From positions 11,242,501 through 11,306,500 of the forward strand of contig NC_092575.1 of assembly GCF_037975245.1 (NCBI RefSeq): a DNA stretch of 64,000 nt, read 5' to 3'. This document shows, one piece after another, positions 35,009 to 45,639 of the stretch. Position 1 is the first letter of the stretch. Every line of letters starts with the position of its first letter. The DNA is from Apostichopus japonicus (taxonomy: Eukaryota > Echinodermata > Holothuroidea > Aspidochirotida > Stichopodidae). The notes under the pieces were generated by a model. The model ran no database searches. It was not told where the DNA came from and saw only the letters and a program-made list of their open reading frames with translations. The translations under genes were made by a program, and so were the position numbers.

Positions 35009-35427
35009 TACAGCAACAAAGCAATTATAAATGACGTTTGGAGAATCACAAGGAATGAATTCATAAGACTACCTAAGAATATACATAGTTCTAAAGATCA
35101 CCCACTTCACTCCGAGTTGATCTCTCTGTGCAATAGAACCAACAAGTACAATCTACGTAATCCTACTATCTTGCCAACTTTTAGAATTATGCTTTTTAAG
35201 AACGCATTTATCTACAGAGCAACCATTTATAATCAAAATGGGTTCTTAGAATCTCTCTTATAATCCTTTTAATCTTTAAAACTTCTAATCCTCCATCTTA
35301 TTTCTTTTTGTTCATGCTTTCTTGTTTGTACATTTTTACGTCTTTTATGAATCATTTTTTATGTGTACTATTTATAAATTTTATAATTTATACTGGAATA
35401 GAGAAATTGAAATTGAAATTGAAATAT
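35009..35427 (+). pseudogene. 3' tail of a CR1/L2/Jockey-like LINE
   Basis: A frame at 35009-35263 ends LISLCNRTNKYNLRNPTIL and then LPTFRIMLFKNAFIYRATI, the C-terminal pattern of non-LTR ORF2 proteins ('Y-N-x-R-N ... P-x-x-R ... F-x-Y-R'). After the stop comes about 150 bp of UTR ending in GAAATT repeats (35402-35425), as in L2/CR1 tails. It is 5'-truncated, in intron 3 of the Ig receptor. Confidence 0.6.
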
Positions 35428-35613
35428 CATCAAAAAATATATATATACTAAGAAATGCAAATACGAATTTGCTTATACTGATTTACACGTAAAAACAACT
35501 TCATTGAGCTAGGTGATGAAAGGTTGTATGCATGCAGAAGAATATACCTGAAGTATATATATAATCACACCAATCAGGTTACAGCTTCGAAATCGTTTTT
35601 ACTTTTTTCACAG

Positions 35614-35913
35614 ATTGTCCTGACATTACTGTTTACGCCCATCATGGATCCGACGCACTCATAAATTGTTACTCCCCTCAGTCTCAAAGGGTTTATTGGT
35701 ACGATTCAGCGTCACGTAATGCTCGACCAATCGCAAGTCTTGAAGGAGGCCGGAAGGCGGAGTCAGGAGTCTCTGCTGGGAAATACGATATTACCAATAC
35801 TTGTGGTCTGCTGATAAGGAATACTACTTTCAGCGACGAAAAAACATACCGTGTTATAGTTATTGTATCCAATATACATACATTAACAACAGACCAGGAA
35901 GTCGTTATTTATG
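35614..35913 (+). CDS. Ig receptor exon 4: Ig-like region 2
   Basis: 300 bp, phase 1 on both sides, acceptor 'acttttttcacag', donor 'gtaagtc'. It encodes a whole V-like domain: B-strand cysteine in ALINCYSPQ, C-strand RVYWYDS, E/F strands in GLLIRNTTFSDEKTYRVIV. The F-strand cysteine is Val (Y-R-V), so this domain also lacks the canonical disulfide. Extra cysteines (DCPD, NTCG) may pair differently. Confidence 0.75.
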
Positions 35914-36164
35914 GTAAGTCAGTGTTGTACATGAATTTACAAGAATAACCCTGGCAGTAAACTGCGATTATTTTGACCTGCCTTAGAAATTCGGTCCTGA
36001 GTTAATACCTACCAAACTCAGTAACATAATGTACCATGTATAATCCAGTTTTCTAAGAAAGAAGAAAAGTAAATAGGCCTGTGTTGGAATGCATAAGTTA
36101 TAGTTTCTAATGTGTTGTTTGTAGCAGGATCTTCTTCAACGACAAACTGAATTGAGAACAGTTC

Positions 36165-36215
36165 CAATACGCATTCGAATCAGATTCTGCCATGATCGAA
36201 ACGTCAGGTACACTT
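36165..36215 (+). other. Degenerate hammerhead-like relic in intron 4
   Basis: 'catgatcgaaacgtcaggta' matches the right half of the relics at 7.5 and 22.7 kb; the left half is eroded. Confidence 0.3.
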
Positions 36216-36262
36216 ACTTGTTTACGTAATCTGGTTTTCTAAGGGTTTCGTTTATTCTACAG

Positions 36263-36877
36263 CTAGCGTCGAGACAGCGGTATTGTCAGTAGATGTTTGC
36301 GAGGGAAGAAACTTCTGTCTGGTGCAGCTGCAAGATCCGACATTTTTCATGTGTCGGGAAACAAATACAGGACCTCATACGTTACTGGGCTGGACAAGGA
36401 ACACATCAAACGGTACACGATTAGTTAATACTTCTAAGTCCTTTGATGGAAACATGTACGAGGCATTCGTATCAACGAATGTAAATCTTAACTCGACAGA
36501 CCGACTATATGTTTACATCTGTAACTCTATGATAGATATTCCAGCTAAGCCATTAAGACAAATAGTTGTAATGGTCGAAGATGAGAGTAAGGACTACATC
36601 ACTACTCTGTTGAAACCGACATATTATAGGGTATATGATGACGTCAGGTTAGTCTGCACCAATGAGAATCCTTTGTTCATATTATGGAAAAGAAACCACG
36701 AAACTATTGGATACTATCACGAAGGCAAATCGGATGTGTTGAAACCTGGCTACGAGCTTGATAAGAACGGATCGTTGCTCATTAACAAATTCTCATATAC
36801 ACATGAAGGTGAATATGTTTGTATCTACAACAATGGTAAAGTCGAGGAAGAACAGCAACATAATATCAAGACCGTTG
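36263..36877 (+). CDS. Ig receptor exon 5: Ig-like regions 3 and 4
   Basis: 615 bp, phase 1 on both sides, acceptor 'tttattctacag', donor 'gtgagt'. It codes for two Ig domains in one exon. Region 3: cysteine in FFMCRETN, W in LLGWTRN, then DRLYVYICNS. Region 4: VRLVCTNENPLFILWKRN, then GSLLINKFSYTHEGEYVCI, the classical L-x-I ... D/E-x-G-x-Y-x-C pattern with both cysteines. N-glycosylation sequons such as NTS and NST occur. Fusion of two domains in one exon suggests loss of an intron. Confidence 0.8.
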
Positions 36878-37414
36878 GTGAGTGCCTTTATTCTTTCAAA
36901 GTATCTTTATTTGTTTGTATAATATACCCTACTTGCGTTCTACAGACTATAAGCAATACCTTTTGTTTCATGTTTCTTTCTCATATTGATTTCCGAATAT
37001 GATCCTGGTTTTAACTTCCTTTCAGGGGGCTCTTATCGGACGGCCCCAATATGAGGTACAACGTCACAACTAATCGTTAATTGGTCTGCAACATGATATT
37101 AAGGTCTCAAAGTCACTGATAAATACCATTCATTAAAAATCCTTGCTTCATTTTAACTAATTACAGTGTCATAGTATTGCTAAAGCTAACTATATCATGA
37201 CTAACAACCTCAAGATATAGAGGTATATTGTCTTTCTAATGAACAAAACTTTATCTTCATCATGCTAATCAATCGGTAGGTAGAACGTTTGGAATATATA
37301 TTGCAATCTTCGTCGTATCCGTAGTAATAATCAAAAAATAACAATCTGAAAATGGAAAACAAGTTAAAAACTATACCGTTCATAATTTTCTCTTCTTATA
37401 TCTTTATTCATTAG

Positions 37415-37792
37415 TTACACCAATCAATCCTACACCTTCTATCGTTGGGTGCTCAGAGCCATTGGATTGCACATTTAATGTTACAAGCAGTGGATATCTG
37501 ACATGTGTAATAGAGGGCGTTCTTCCAATCGTGCATCCGAAATGGATCCACGATGAATATATTTCTTCCAGAATTACTTTCAGTCAACCACAGCTAATAG
37601 TGAGAAATATTGGGTCTTTGTTTAACATATACTTGACTACTTACTACGAAATAACGACTGACCAGGGTTATGAAAGTGAGACAGACGAAGGCTGGCAGGC
37701 TTATGACGTCACAGCGTCCTGCTCTGTGAACTACGAGGTTATTGGACAACACAAGACAGACGTTACGCTGCATCTCCAGAAACGTACTTCAG
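37415..37792 (+). CDS. Ig receptor exon 6: Ig-like region 5
   Basis: 378 bp, acceptor 'cattag', donor 'gtgact', phase 1 on both sides. It encodes a cysteine-rich Ig-like region: VGCSEPLDCTFNV, YLTCVIEG, HPKWIHDE and ASCSVNYEV. It is the most divergent of the five. The frame stays open ten codons past the donor, so a soluble form ending there by intron retention is possible (inference). Confidence 0.7.
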
Positions 37793-38490
37793 GTGACTAT
37801 ATACAATGTATAAGCGTAAGAAGGTAGTTTGATCAGGGGCTGTCAATTGAAATTAGACCACCCCATTGGAGCTTGTTGAAACAATTCTTTTTCTGGGTAG
37901 TGATCTTCAAGTAACAATATATGGAAGTGAGAAGACTTATTTTTCAGTAGTTGGTTTTAAGTGTGGGGCTAAGGTGGGGAAGGGGGATATTTAAATGACA
38001 TTTAAAGGAGAAGCCAATTACCCAACCCATGCAGACTGATGTGATAAATATGCTTGTGATGAATAACCCACACCACATCAATAAATCGTCCGTTTTAAAT
38101 TATCGCACTGTAAACATATCGAGCTTCATAATATGACATAAAGATAAACCAGAACTATAACGTAAAAAAACCCTCGTGGCACCCCCTTTTGGTTCCGAAA
38201 TGACCGAATTTAATTATTTCAGAAAATCTAATACGATGTCTTAAGATTCGGACAGTTACATATGGAGAGCAAAATGGTATATTACCACAACCGTGACGTT
38301 AGAATTTTCTTTGCATCCAGAATATAGTTACTGGCGACTCAAGGAAGTTGAAACTCACAAATTATGCGTTAGGATGTAAGTTTATGTGGATTAGCATTAT
38401 TCTCAGCTTAGGTTTAATTATCAGATATTAAGCTTGTATAAATCGTGTTCGTCATACATAATATCTATCTTTCCGATTTGTTTCTTGCAG
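37793..38490 (+). other. Intron 6 of the Ig receptor
   Basis: About 700 bp of AT-rich intron; no exon, repeat or RNA was recognised. Confidence 0.5.
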
Positions 38491-38526
38491 CTGTAACAGA
38501 GGATAGGATAAGAGAGAGGTTTGGAG
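38491..38526 (+). CDS. Ig receptor exon 7: stalk micro-exon
   Basis: 36 bp with strong splice sites ('tttcttgcag', 'gtaagttt'), phase 1 on both sides. It encodes a charged stalk, VTEDRIRERFG, just before the membrane. Confidence 0.65.
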
Positions 38527-38797
38527 GTAAGTTTAAACATGATGATAATTATATTTTCATATATTCACATCAAAAATGAAAATTTGTGTGATATTTATAA
38601 GTACAGGTTTACCTTACTACGATTCTTGTTACAGTTTGACTCGAGTGTTTCCTTTCCTGGTAATGTGATATTGATGAGTATATCTAGAAACTGATTTTCG
38701 TGGGTCGTTGGGTATGCCTTTATTTCTGGTAAGTATAATTAGCAGACAACATTGATGCTATACTAGTGTTAACATGCATTTCTCGTTTTTATTCCAG

Positions 38798-38919
38798 CAA
38801 ATAATAAATGGCTGTGCGTCATCCCAGTCACTATATTGTCTGTCATTATGATTATTGTTTTTGGCTTTTCAAAATGGCAAAGCAGGAGAGGAGACCTATG
38901 TCAACAAGAAATCATCTGA
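38798..38919 (+). CDS. Ig receptor exon 8: transmembrane helix and tail as read
   Basis: After acceptor 'tttttattccag' the phase-1 frame gives NNKWLCVIPVTILSVIMII then VFGF, one transmembrane helix, and a 16-residue tail ending at TGA 38917. One base over, the frame continues 18 codons further to TGA 38972 and contains EETYVNKK and ENTYKNN. The sequenced allele appears to have lost this tail to a one-base frameshift, or the base is a read error in a run such as TTTTT or AAAA. Confidence 0.7.
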
Positions 38920-38974
38920 TGCCGAGAATACTTATAAGAACAACGGTGGAGACAACCCAGCCTTGACAATTTGA

Positions 38975-39183
38975 AAGGAGCTATACAATGAGATTGAATA
39001 ATTACTGGGTTAATTTTTTTTTTATAGTTGATCATATTATACATCGACACAATTACTAAAAACATTTACAATCGGTTAATAAGTAACTAGCCTATAATAT
39101 TAGCAAGCAATCCTCTATAGAAATTATGACTTAAGATAAGAATCAAATTTTCGATTGCTTTGGAGTGAGGTTACCTCAATAAA
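38975..39183 (+). promoter_or_regulatory. 3' UTR with polyadenylation signal
   Basis: About 210 bp after the coding exon. AATAAA at 39178-39183 is the first plausible poly(A) signal. Confidence 0.55.
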
Positions 39184-39586
39184 ATATCTATTTTTGTATT
39201 TCTATTTTGTAGTTTACTTGGAGTTTGGGGTTTAGGTGTTGGGGGGGGGGGGTGTGCAAGGGTTCATTCGAATTTCCAAATTGTATCTTTCGTTTTTGCA
39301 AAAGAGAGATAACTGGACTCTTAATGTGAGAATTCCACAGCCCGAGATTCAAAAGAAAGAGAAATATAAAGAACGGCATGGGAGTATTTGCCATTATTAA
39401 TAACTTATCTTTTGTGATAACATTCATGGAGAACGCATGAAATACTTTATCATTGAATTGTTTTTACCACTAAATGCAGTGAGTAAGAAGAACTGTTTGT
39501 GGTACCTTTTGATGAAGTCAATATGTTTTGTAATTATAAACATGTATATGTATAAATCTTGTAAAATATGTCATGTAATATCTTAA

Positions 39587-39651
<65 letters not shown>

Positions 39652-40700
39652 ATGGTATCCACTCAACATAAACGGTTATGAAATCAATAACCGGATGTGT
39701 AGGTTAAATATTCGAAGATAAACTTGTTTATTTGTCTTGGTCGTTATTTCCATTTCATTTGAATTAAGAGACGGTGTAATTGGGACTTATGTAGCGTCAT
39801 CCTTACATTGTATTAAATTTGTACTTTACATTCCACTGCCGACGAACATCCCAACGAGACCGAAAATTATAATATATTTTCTAACAAAGAACTCTTTATT
39901 TGTCAATATGAGTCATATCTTATTTCTCTTCTTTTGTCTTATAAAATTTATTTTAATATTTTTATTTTGTTCATGATTTCTACGTAACCACAGTCAAATT
40001 GTGTCGGTTCGTGATCAGCCGTTATAGCGCCATCACCAAATCTTGGGTATAAGCCAATAATGCAAAGCTGCATGCCCATGGTGACTGCAACTAGTGGATG
40101 GCCTCGTATTAGGCAAAGCAGCTAGGTTGTCGAAAGCAAAGTACGCAATTGTTTTATCCCCGACAGCTTGTCATGCACACCTTGCTTGTACGATGGCATT
40201 ATGCGATTGGACAGCGATGAAAGGATCTATTCACCTCTCTGTCATCTCTCTACCGCCTCCCAACGTTACATTGCTTTTATTCAATGATATTTCCAACCGG
40301 AATTTCTCCAACCCTCGTTCACGCCCCCCCCCCCCTCCCCCTCCCAAACTCCCTCCTTACGAAAATTCACCAACACACGAAAGGAAAGTTTTCACATGAA
40401 ACATAGAGAATAGGTGAGTATTCTTACTATTTATTTATTAACTTATTTTTTGTCCATCGATTTGGCCGTTTCACGTCAGACTTACATGTTTACAGGGTGC
40501 ACTTTGGCAATGAAAAGTATGTTATGTAAATACAAAAGACATTACCGTTAGGTATTCCGTTAGCAGCGTATATAGTGAACTAAACCAAGCGCATTCCATA
40601 TATAAGTAACACAACAAAATACTCCAGCACCCCTCATCCCTCCTTAGACTAGGTATGATTGATATGCGCCAAACGAGCGACAAAAGTTATTCCCTCCTCT
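39184..40700. other. Intergenic, no recognised gene
   Basis: AT-rich. It contains a G run (39241), an (AT)n tract (39589-39648) and a C run (40326). A 101-codon frame at 40094 has no recognisable domain and runs into poly-C. Confidence 0.4.
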
Positions 40701-40704
40701 CGCT

Positions 40705-41875
40705 CTAACCCTGAGTAACCTAACTAGCAGGATGTGTTACAGGAATTCCTTGACTAACCTAAAGTAACCTAAATAGCAGGGTGTGTTACGGGAATTCCTT
40801 GATTAACCTTAAGTAACCTTAATAGTAGGGTGTGTTACAGAAATTACTTGATTAACCTAAAGTAACATAACTAGCAGGATTTGATACAGGGATTCCGTGA
40901 TTAACCCTGAGTAACCGAACTAGCAGGGTGTGTTACAGGGATTCCTTGATTAATCTAAAGTAACCTTAATAGCAGGGTGTGTTACAGAGATTCCTTGATT
41001 AACCTAAAGTAACGTAATTAGTAGGGTGTGTTACAGGGATTCAGTGATTAACCTAAAGTAGCCTAACTAGCAGGGTGTAACAGGGATTCTTGGTTGACCT
41101 AAAGTAACGTAACTAACAGAGTGTGTTACAGGAATTCCTCGATTAACCTAAAGTAACCTAACTAGCAGTGTGTTACATGGATTCCTTGATTAACCTAAAT
41201 TAACCTAAATAGCAGGGTGTGTTACAGGGATTCCTTAAATAACCCTGAGTAACTTAACTAGCAGGTGCGTTACAGGGATTCAGTGACTGACACTGAAGTA
41301 ACCTAACTAGCAGGGTGTGTTACAGAGATTCCGTGATTAACCCTGAGTAACCTAACTAGCAGGGTGTGTTACATGGATTCCTTGATTAACCTAAAGTAAC
41401 CTAACCAGCAGGGTGTGTTACAGGAATTCCTTGATTGACTTAAAGTAACCCAAATAGCAGGGTGTGTTAAGGGAATTCCGTGACTAACCCCTGAAGTAAC
41501 CTAAATAGCAGGGTGTGTAACAAGAATTCTTTGATTAACCTAAAGTAGCCTTACTAGCAGGGTGTGTTACAGGGATTCCGAGATTGATCTAAAGTAACCT
41601 AACTAGCAGTGTGTGTTAAAGGGATTCCGTGATTAACCCTGAGTAACCTATAACTAGCAGGGTGTGTTACATTGATTCCTTGATAAACCTAAAGTAACCT
41701 TAATAGCAGGGTGTGTTACAGGGATTCTTAATTAACCCTGAAGTTACGTAATTAGCAGGTGCGTTACAGGGATTCAGTGACTAACACTGAAGTAACCTAA
41801 CTAGCAGGGTGTGTTACAGAGATTCCGTGATTAACCCTGAGTAACCTAACTAGCAGGGTGTGTTACAGGGATTCC
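40705..41875. repeat. About 50-bp minisatellite, roughly 23 copies
   Basis: The unit has the core 'agtaacctaactagcaggg', then 'tgtgttacagggattcctt' and 'gattaaccta'. Copies vary in length (about 45-52 bp) and sequence ('cctgagtaacc' versus 'ctaaagtaacc'), so it is older than the tetranucleotide arrays. Confidence 0.95.
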
Positions 41876-42939
41876 GTTGTTGAGTTTGTTCGCATTCACC
41901 ATCTTCTGACGGAAGTTGTCTGAATCGAGTAAAACAATCCTGACCGATCCTGAAAATAATAATGAAAGAGAAGATTTAAATCAGTGATAGAAAACAAACG
42001 TGCAAGGTGGGTGGGGGGAGGGGGAGGAGGGAGGCAGAAAGTAGAGGTCATAATTTACATGCACAATGGAATGTAATTCTGCATAAGTCGAAGACACATC
42101 CATGTTACTGGTAACTTGATGTCCTGAAGGAAACTTTTTTAAAGATCCTGTGTTCGCTTGCAATTGCTTTCGCATTCGGTACTGATACCTCCATATAGCT
42201 CTGTATTGTAGCAGAGAAGGGCCACACCATATACTTCGGGCGGGGGTCTTTCTCCCCTTTCCCAGAAAAAAAGGGGAGCTCAGCCCAATCCTCAACCCCC
42301 CTCCCCCCAACACACACACCGGCAGACGGAATATTATAAAATGTACAGTACAAATATATACAACATACGTGTGCGGCACAACCTAAACAGTTGTAAAGCT
42401 TCAACATTGATTCAAAGTTGCAACATTTAGCACCATTTTGCATCCTAGGCACCCTCCCCTTGGTACCCCTCCCTGTACGATATATCACCTACAACCCCCT
42501 ACCCCCGTTCACGGACGTTTTCTCTCGCAATAAGGTTAGTATTAACCAGTTAGCATTATAGGATTCATTTTAGGTACATAAAAAATACAAATTTGGATGG
42601 TCGTCTTCGGTTTTCTGATGGCTACTGGATATTTTATACTGAATAGAAGAAATTTGTGGGTTTTTTCTCTGATTTGACAAAAAAAAAACATATTGATGAT
42701 AAACGTCGGAATAGATTTGATGCACACGCCAGCTGTATAGGTGTTCTTTTAGGACATATTTGATTAATATTACATTACTATATTAAAATAGAGTTAGTAA
42801 GTTGACGGAGTTCATAATCTTATTTGAAGTTTTAAGGAAGGTATAGCAAATCTTGAAACTAATAACGATTTAACAAGCATATCAGATATTGTGAATGAAC
42901 GCTTTACTAGTTTACTCAGTTGTATTTCTAATCGTCTAA
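41876..42939. other. Intergenic, no recognised gene
   Basis: It holds G- and C-rich tracts (42008, 42296) and AT-rich DNA. A possible minus-strand exon near 41866-41959 follows a good acceptor but cannot be tied to a family. Confidence 0.35.
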
Positions 42940-43010
42940 CGTTCAATTCCGTTAATTGTCAAACATTTTCTTTTTATAAAATGTCTGACAATAATTAACG
43001 GAATTGGACG
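42940..43010. repeat. Long imperfect hairpin
   Basis: CGTTCAATTCCGTTAATTGT (starting at 42940) through 'caaacatttt' faces its near complement at 42978-43010, with an 8-base loop. The arms are about 30 bp. It could be a small palindromic repeat element. Confidence 0.75.
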
Positions 43011-43164
43011 TGGTGATACTATTCAGAAAAGTCACTCTAGAAAGAACCTGGGCATGAAAACCAAACTACCGAACGACTGATCCGCTCTCAACCCCAGTCC
43101 CCTTGCATCAGGACTGTGACTGTGTGACCATCGTCGGGTGTGCATCGCCATTCCCCCAGAAAGG

Positions 43165-43207
43165 GAACAGATACTACACATGATCTTAGCCAAAAGGCCG
43201 AGAAGCG
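43165..43207 (-). pseudogene. U2 snRNA 5' domain fragment
   Basis: Read on the minus strand, it begins CGCTTCTCGGCCTTTTGGC and continues 'taagatcatgtgtagtatctg', the 5' end of U2 snRNA including the GUAGUA branch-site pairing sequence, with one mismatch (ATG for AAG). After about 43 bases the match stops; no Sm site or U2 3' stem-loops follow. It is therefore a truncated or chimeric copy, not a working U2 gene. Confidence 0.8.
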
Positions 43208-43210
43208 TTT

Positions 43211-44119
43211 TTTATGACACTATAAGGCAGGCTATATACGCTAGCAGACTTAAAAAGAAAAAGGAACCGACTGAAGGAAAGTTTAAAACGTTGTTTCGCT
43301 CTGGAGGCCAGTTTGGACTTTAGTGACTCGTTTACTAGTTGGAGGTACTTTCAATTCTTCCTTGCATGTCTGTAGTATTTATCAGAATTATGTTTTATTT
43401 CCGTTATCGTCTGATCTTTGATCTCATATTTTAAAGTATACGTGTTATCGTCAGGTCGTTGGAAATGTTGGAGTGTTGATGTTGACTTTGAGAAATAAGG
43501 TACATTCTTTGTTATTTTTTTGTAACAATCTGTCTAGATTTAAGCATTACTTCCGTAGAGCTTTGAATGGGTTTGCGTCGACTATATTTCAAACTATTTC
43601 TGAAATGCAACCTATAAGCTTAATGGATTGTCACCTAACTAGTGTAACCACCCGACATACTTAACTGATTGTTTATAAGCATACTTAAAGGAAGAGATGG
43701 CAAATTATGTTTAGACTATCGAAATGGTTTGGTTCAGTTCTTACAGATCATTCGTGTTTAAAGAGAGATACCCCCCTCTGTTCGCTTTGCAAAATTATGA
43801 TCCACACCACAATTCTATGCAACTATCACATGTATGCATTATGACGTATCATATATAGCAGCGTTTTGTGACATGCACCTCGTAAAGTCTTCTTACGAGA
43901 GCAAGGTGAAGACACATTTCCCACAGAAACGAGTCTGAAGAGCTACATCAGGGAATCCATATTGATAACTACGATTGCCAGATAGAAAAAAAAACAAGTT
44001 GGTTGGAGCAAAGTGCCAGAGCGAACCAGAATCTCAGAATATCTAGATTGGACAATGTATCGTTTCGTTTATTTCAATTTCAATACATACATAAACGCAT
44101 ACACGCACACACACACAGA
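43211..44119. other. Intergenic, no recognised gene
   Basis: AT-rich; short unsupported frames only. A short CA-repeat (44095-44120) precedes the SD1 duplicate. Confidence 0.4.
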
Positions 44120-44760
44120 CGCATCCGCCTGCAAGACTACTAAGGTTAAGTTAAAGGGAAAGTTGACAAACCAACTTTGGGCAAAATTAGGAAACATGGA
44201 ACATTCACTTTCGATACAGTTTTTCTTTCATACGGAAGAATAAAAGTACCATCAACATAAGAAAATCTTTGCCCCATAAGTTGACATTTTTCAGTAAATT
44301 GTTTAGATAACAAGATAATATCTTATCAAAAATCAAATAAATGTTGGATTGCTCAGTTGCATTAACTGACCAATTGAACATTTTCTGCAAAATGTTAAAT
44401 TGACAACAGAAGTTGGGGCGAAGTTTTCTTATGTTGATTGCACGTTTAAGCTTCCGTTCAGGATATTAGCGAAACAACTTTATGAATACAGGAGATGTTC
44501 ACTTAGTCTACACCCATCTATTAGAAACCGAGCAACATAACCATTCTGCCACATTGGAAAAGAGGAAGAAAGTGTCAAGAAGGTTGCCGTAAGATGATAC
44601 TCTATGTGTAAGATTTTTCAATGATTGTTTATTATTCATATATATTTTTATTAACGTCTCGGGAACGACATGCTGTAAGTTACCACGTACATCTACTATG
44701 ATATGTACTTGCTCTACTTATATGTATTAAACACTTTTGCATCAGGAGGTGAACAATTAA
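44120..44760 (+). repeat. Segmental duplicate SD1, copy 2
   Basis: Same sequence as 18700-19320, with indels around 44400-44620. Confidence 0.85.
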
Positions 44761-44866
44761 ATAGTATGTATTTTTTTTTTAAAGAGAGAAATAAGATATG
44801 ACTTATAATTGACAATTAAGGAGTAATGTTTATATATATATATATAAATATATAATGTTTATATAT

Positions 44867-44910
44867 CCGGTGGAGGCTGGAAGTTTTTTCACTCTTCTGG
44901 ATTTTCCAAT
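44867..44910 (+). mobile_element. SINE fragment
   Basis: 'ccggtggaggctggaagtt' and the following tail match the region just after the B box of the SINE at 33854. Confidence 0.6.
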
Positions 44911-45120
44911 TATATATTGTAACGTCACCTCCCTGTCTGGTGGGGCAGTCTTTAAAGATGGGGTTGGCGAAAGAGAGTCTCGACAAAAAGATGACAATGG
45001 AGAAGATGTTAAAGTGCCGGTGGCACAGTGGTATACCGTTTATTCAGACCTCCGTCTCCTTACTTGGTTCATTAAATGTTCTTACACTTATCCTTGGGTT
45101 ACGCAAAAACGTAAATGTTA

Positions 45121-45215
45121 GCGCAATTCCTCAAACGCAGCGTCTAAACGCAGCGTTGAACACGACACTTAACGCAACGCCCAAACGCGGCGCCACACGC
45201 AGCGTATAACGCGGC
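45121..45215. repeat. Short AACGCAGCG-type degenerate repeats
   Basis: AAACGCAGCGT, AACGCAACG, AAACGCGGCG and AACGCGGCG recur every 9-15 bases, followed by (AT)n (45222-45278). CpG-rich against an AT-rich background. Confidence 0.7.
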
Positions 45216-45216
45216 G

Positions 45217-45283
<67 letters not shown>

Positions 45284-45289
45284 TAATAT

Positions 45290-45560
45290 TATTTTAGGTA
45301 AGCAACAGTGAGGGATTACATCAGGATCGTAAACTTTTACATCGCCTATTGCGCACCTACTCTTTTTGTAGATGTTGTGAGTAAAGCGTAATTGTTATCG
45401 CTCGAAATCACCTTCTCTTTATCAAACAGTAGGTTAATCCAAGTTTTAATGCTTTTGGTTCTTTCACTCATGTTCTACAGGATTAAAACTTCCTTCAATC
45501 GTCCATGATGCAGGTCTTAACACATCTATGGTCACTATGTGCATTCTACACGGTGGGACA
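45290..45560 (+). pseudogene. Broken duplicate of the Ig receptor signal-peptide exon
   Basis: It matches 21820-22095, including the acceptor 'tgttctacag' and the ATG-ATG start. A 7-base deletion ('ataatcg') inside the signal peptide changes the frame, and the donor is 'gtgggac'. The remaining Ig exons do not follow in the window. Confidence 0.75.
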
Positions 45561-45639
45561 AAGAGTGAAGTTTTTTTGTTTTTTTTGAATAGTAACAGTT
45601 TATTTAACCTGTAACTAATAGAGTTCAATAGGTTTCCGC

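Larger units (their letters stand above)
22001..39183 (+). other. Gene: type I membrane Ig-superfamily receptor, eight exons
   Basis: I assembled eight exons: 22001-22079, 22808-22960, 34741-34905, 35614-35913, 36263-36877, 37415-37792, 38491-38526 and 38798-38919. All have AG/GT borders and all seven introns are phase 1, as in Ig-domain genes built by exon shuffling. The protein is 607 residues: signal peptide (1 to about 19), five Ig-like regions (about 20-555), a short charged stalk, one transmembrane helix (about 572-591) and a short tail. AATAAA lies at 39178. It likely sits at the cell surface as an adhesion or immune-type receptor; the ligand is unknown. I recognise no exact orthologue. 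Intron 2 is swollen to 11.8 kb by nested transposons. A broken copy of its first exon lies near 45.5 kb. Confidence 0.8.

Noticed and set aside
40094-40399. 101-codon plus-strand frame
   Set aside because: No domain, no splice support, ends in a poly-C-derived proline run.
45010-45060. tRNA-like string 'ggtggcacagtggtatacc'
   Set aside because: A-box-like only; no B box or stems at the right spacing.
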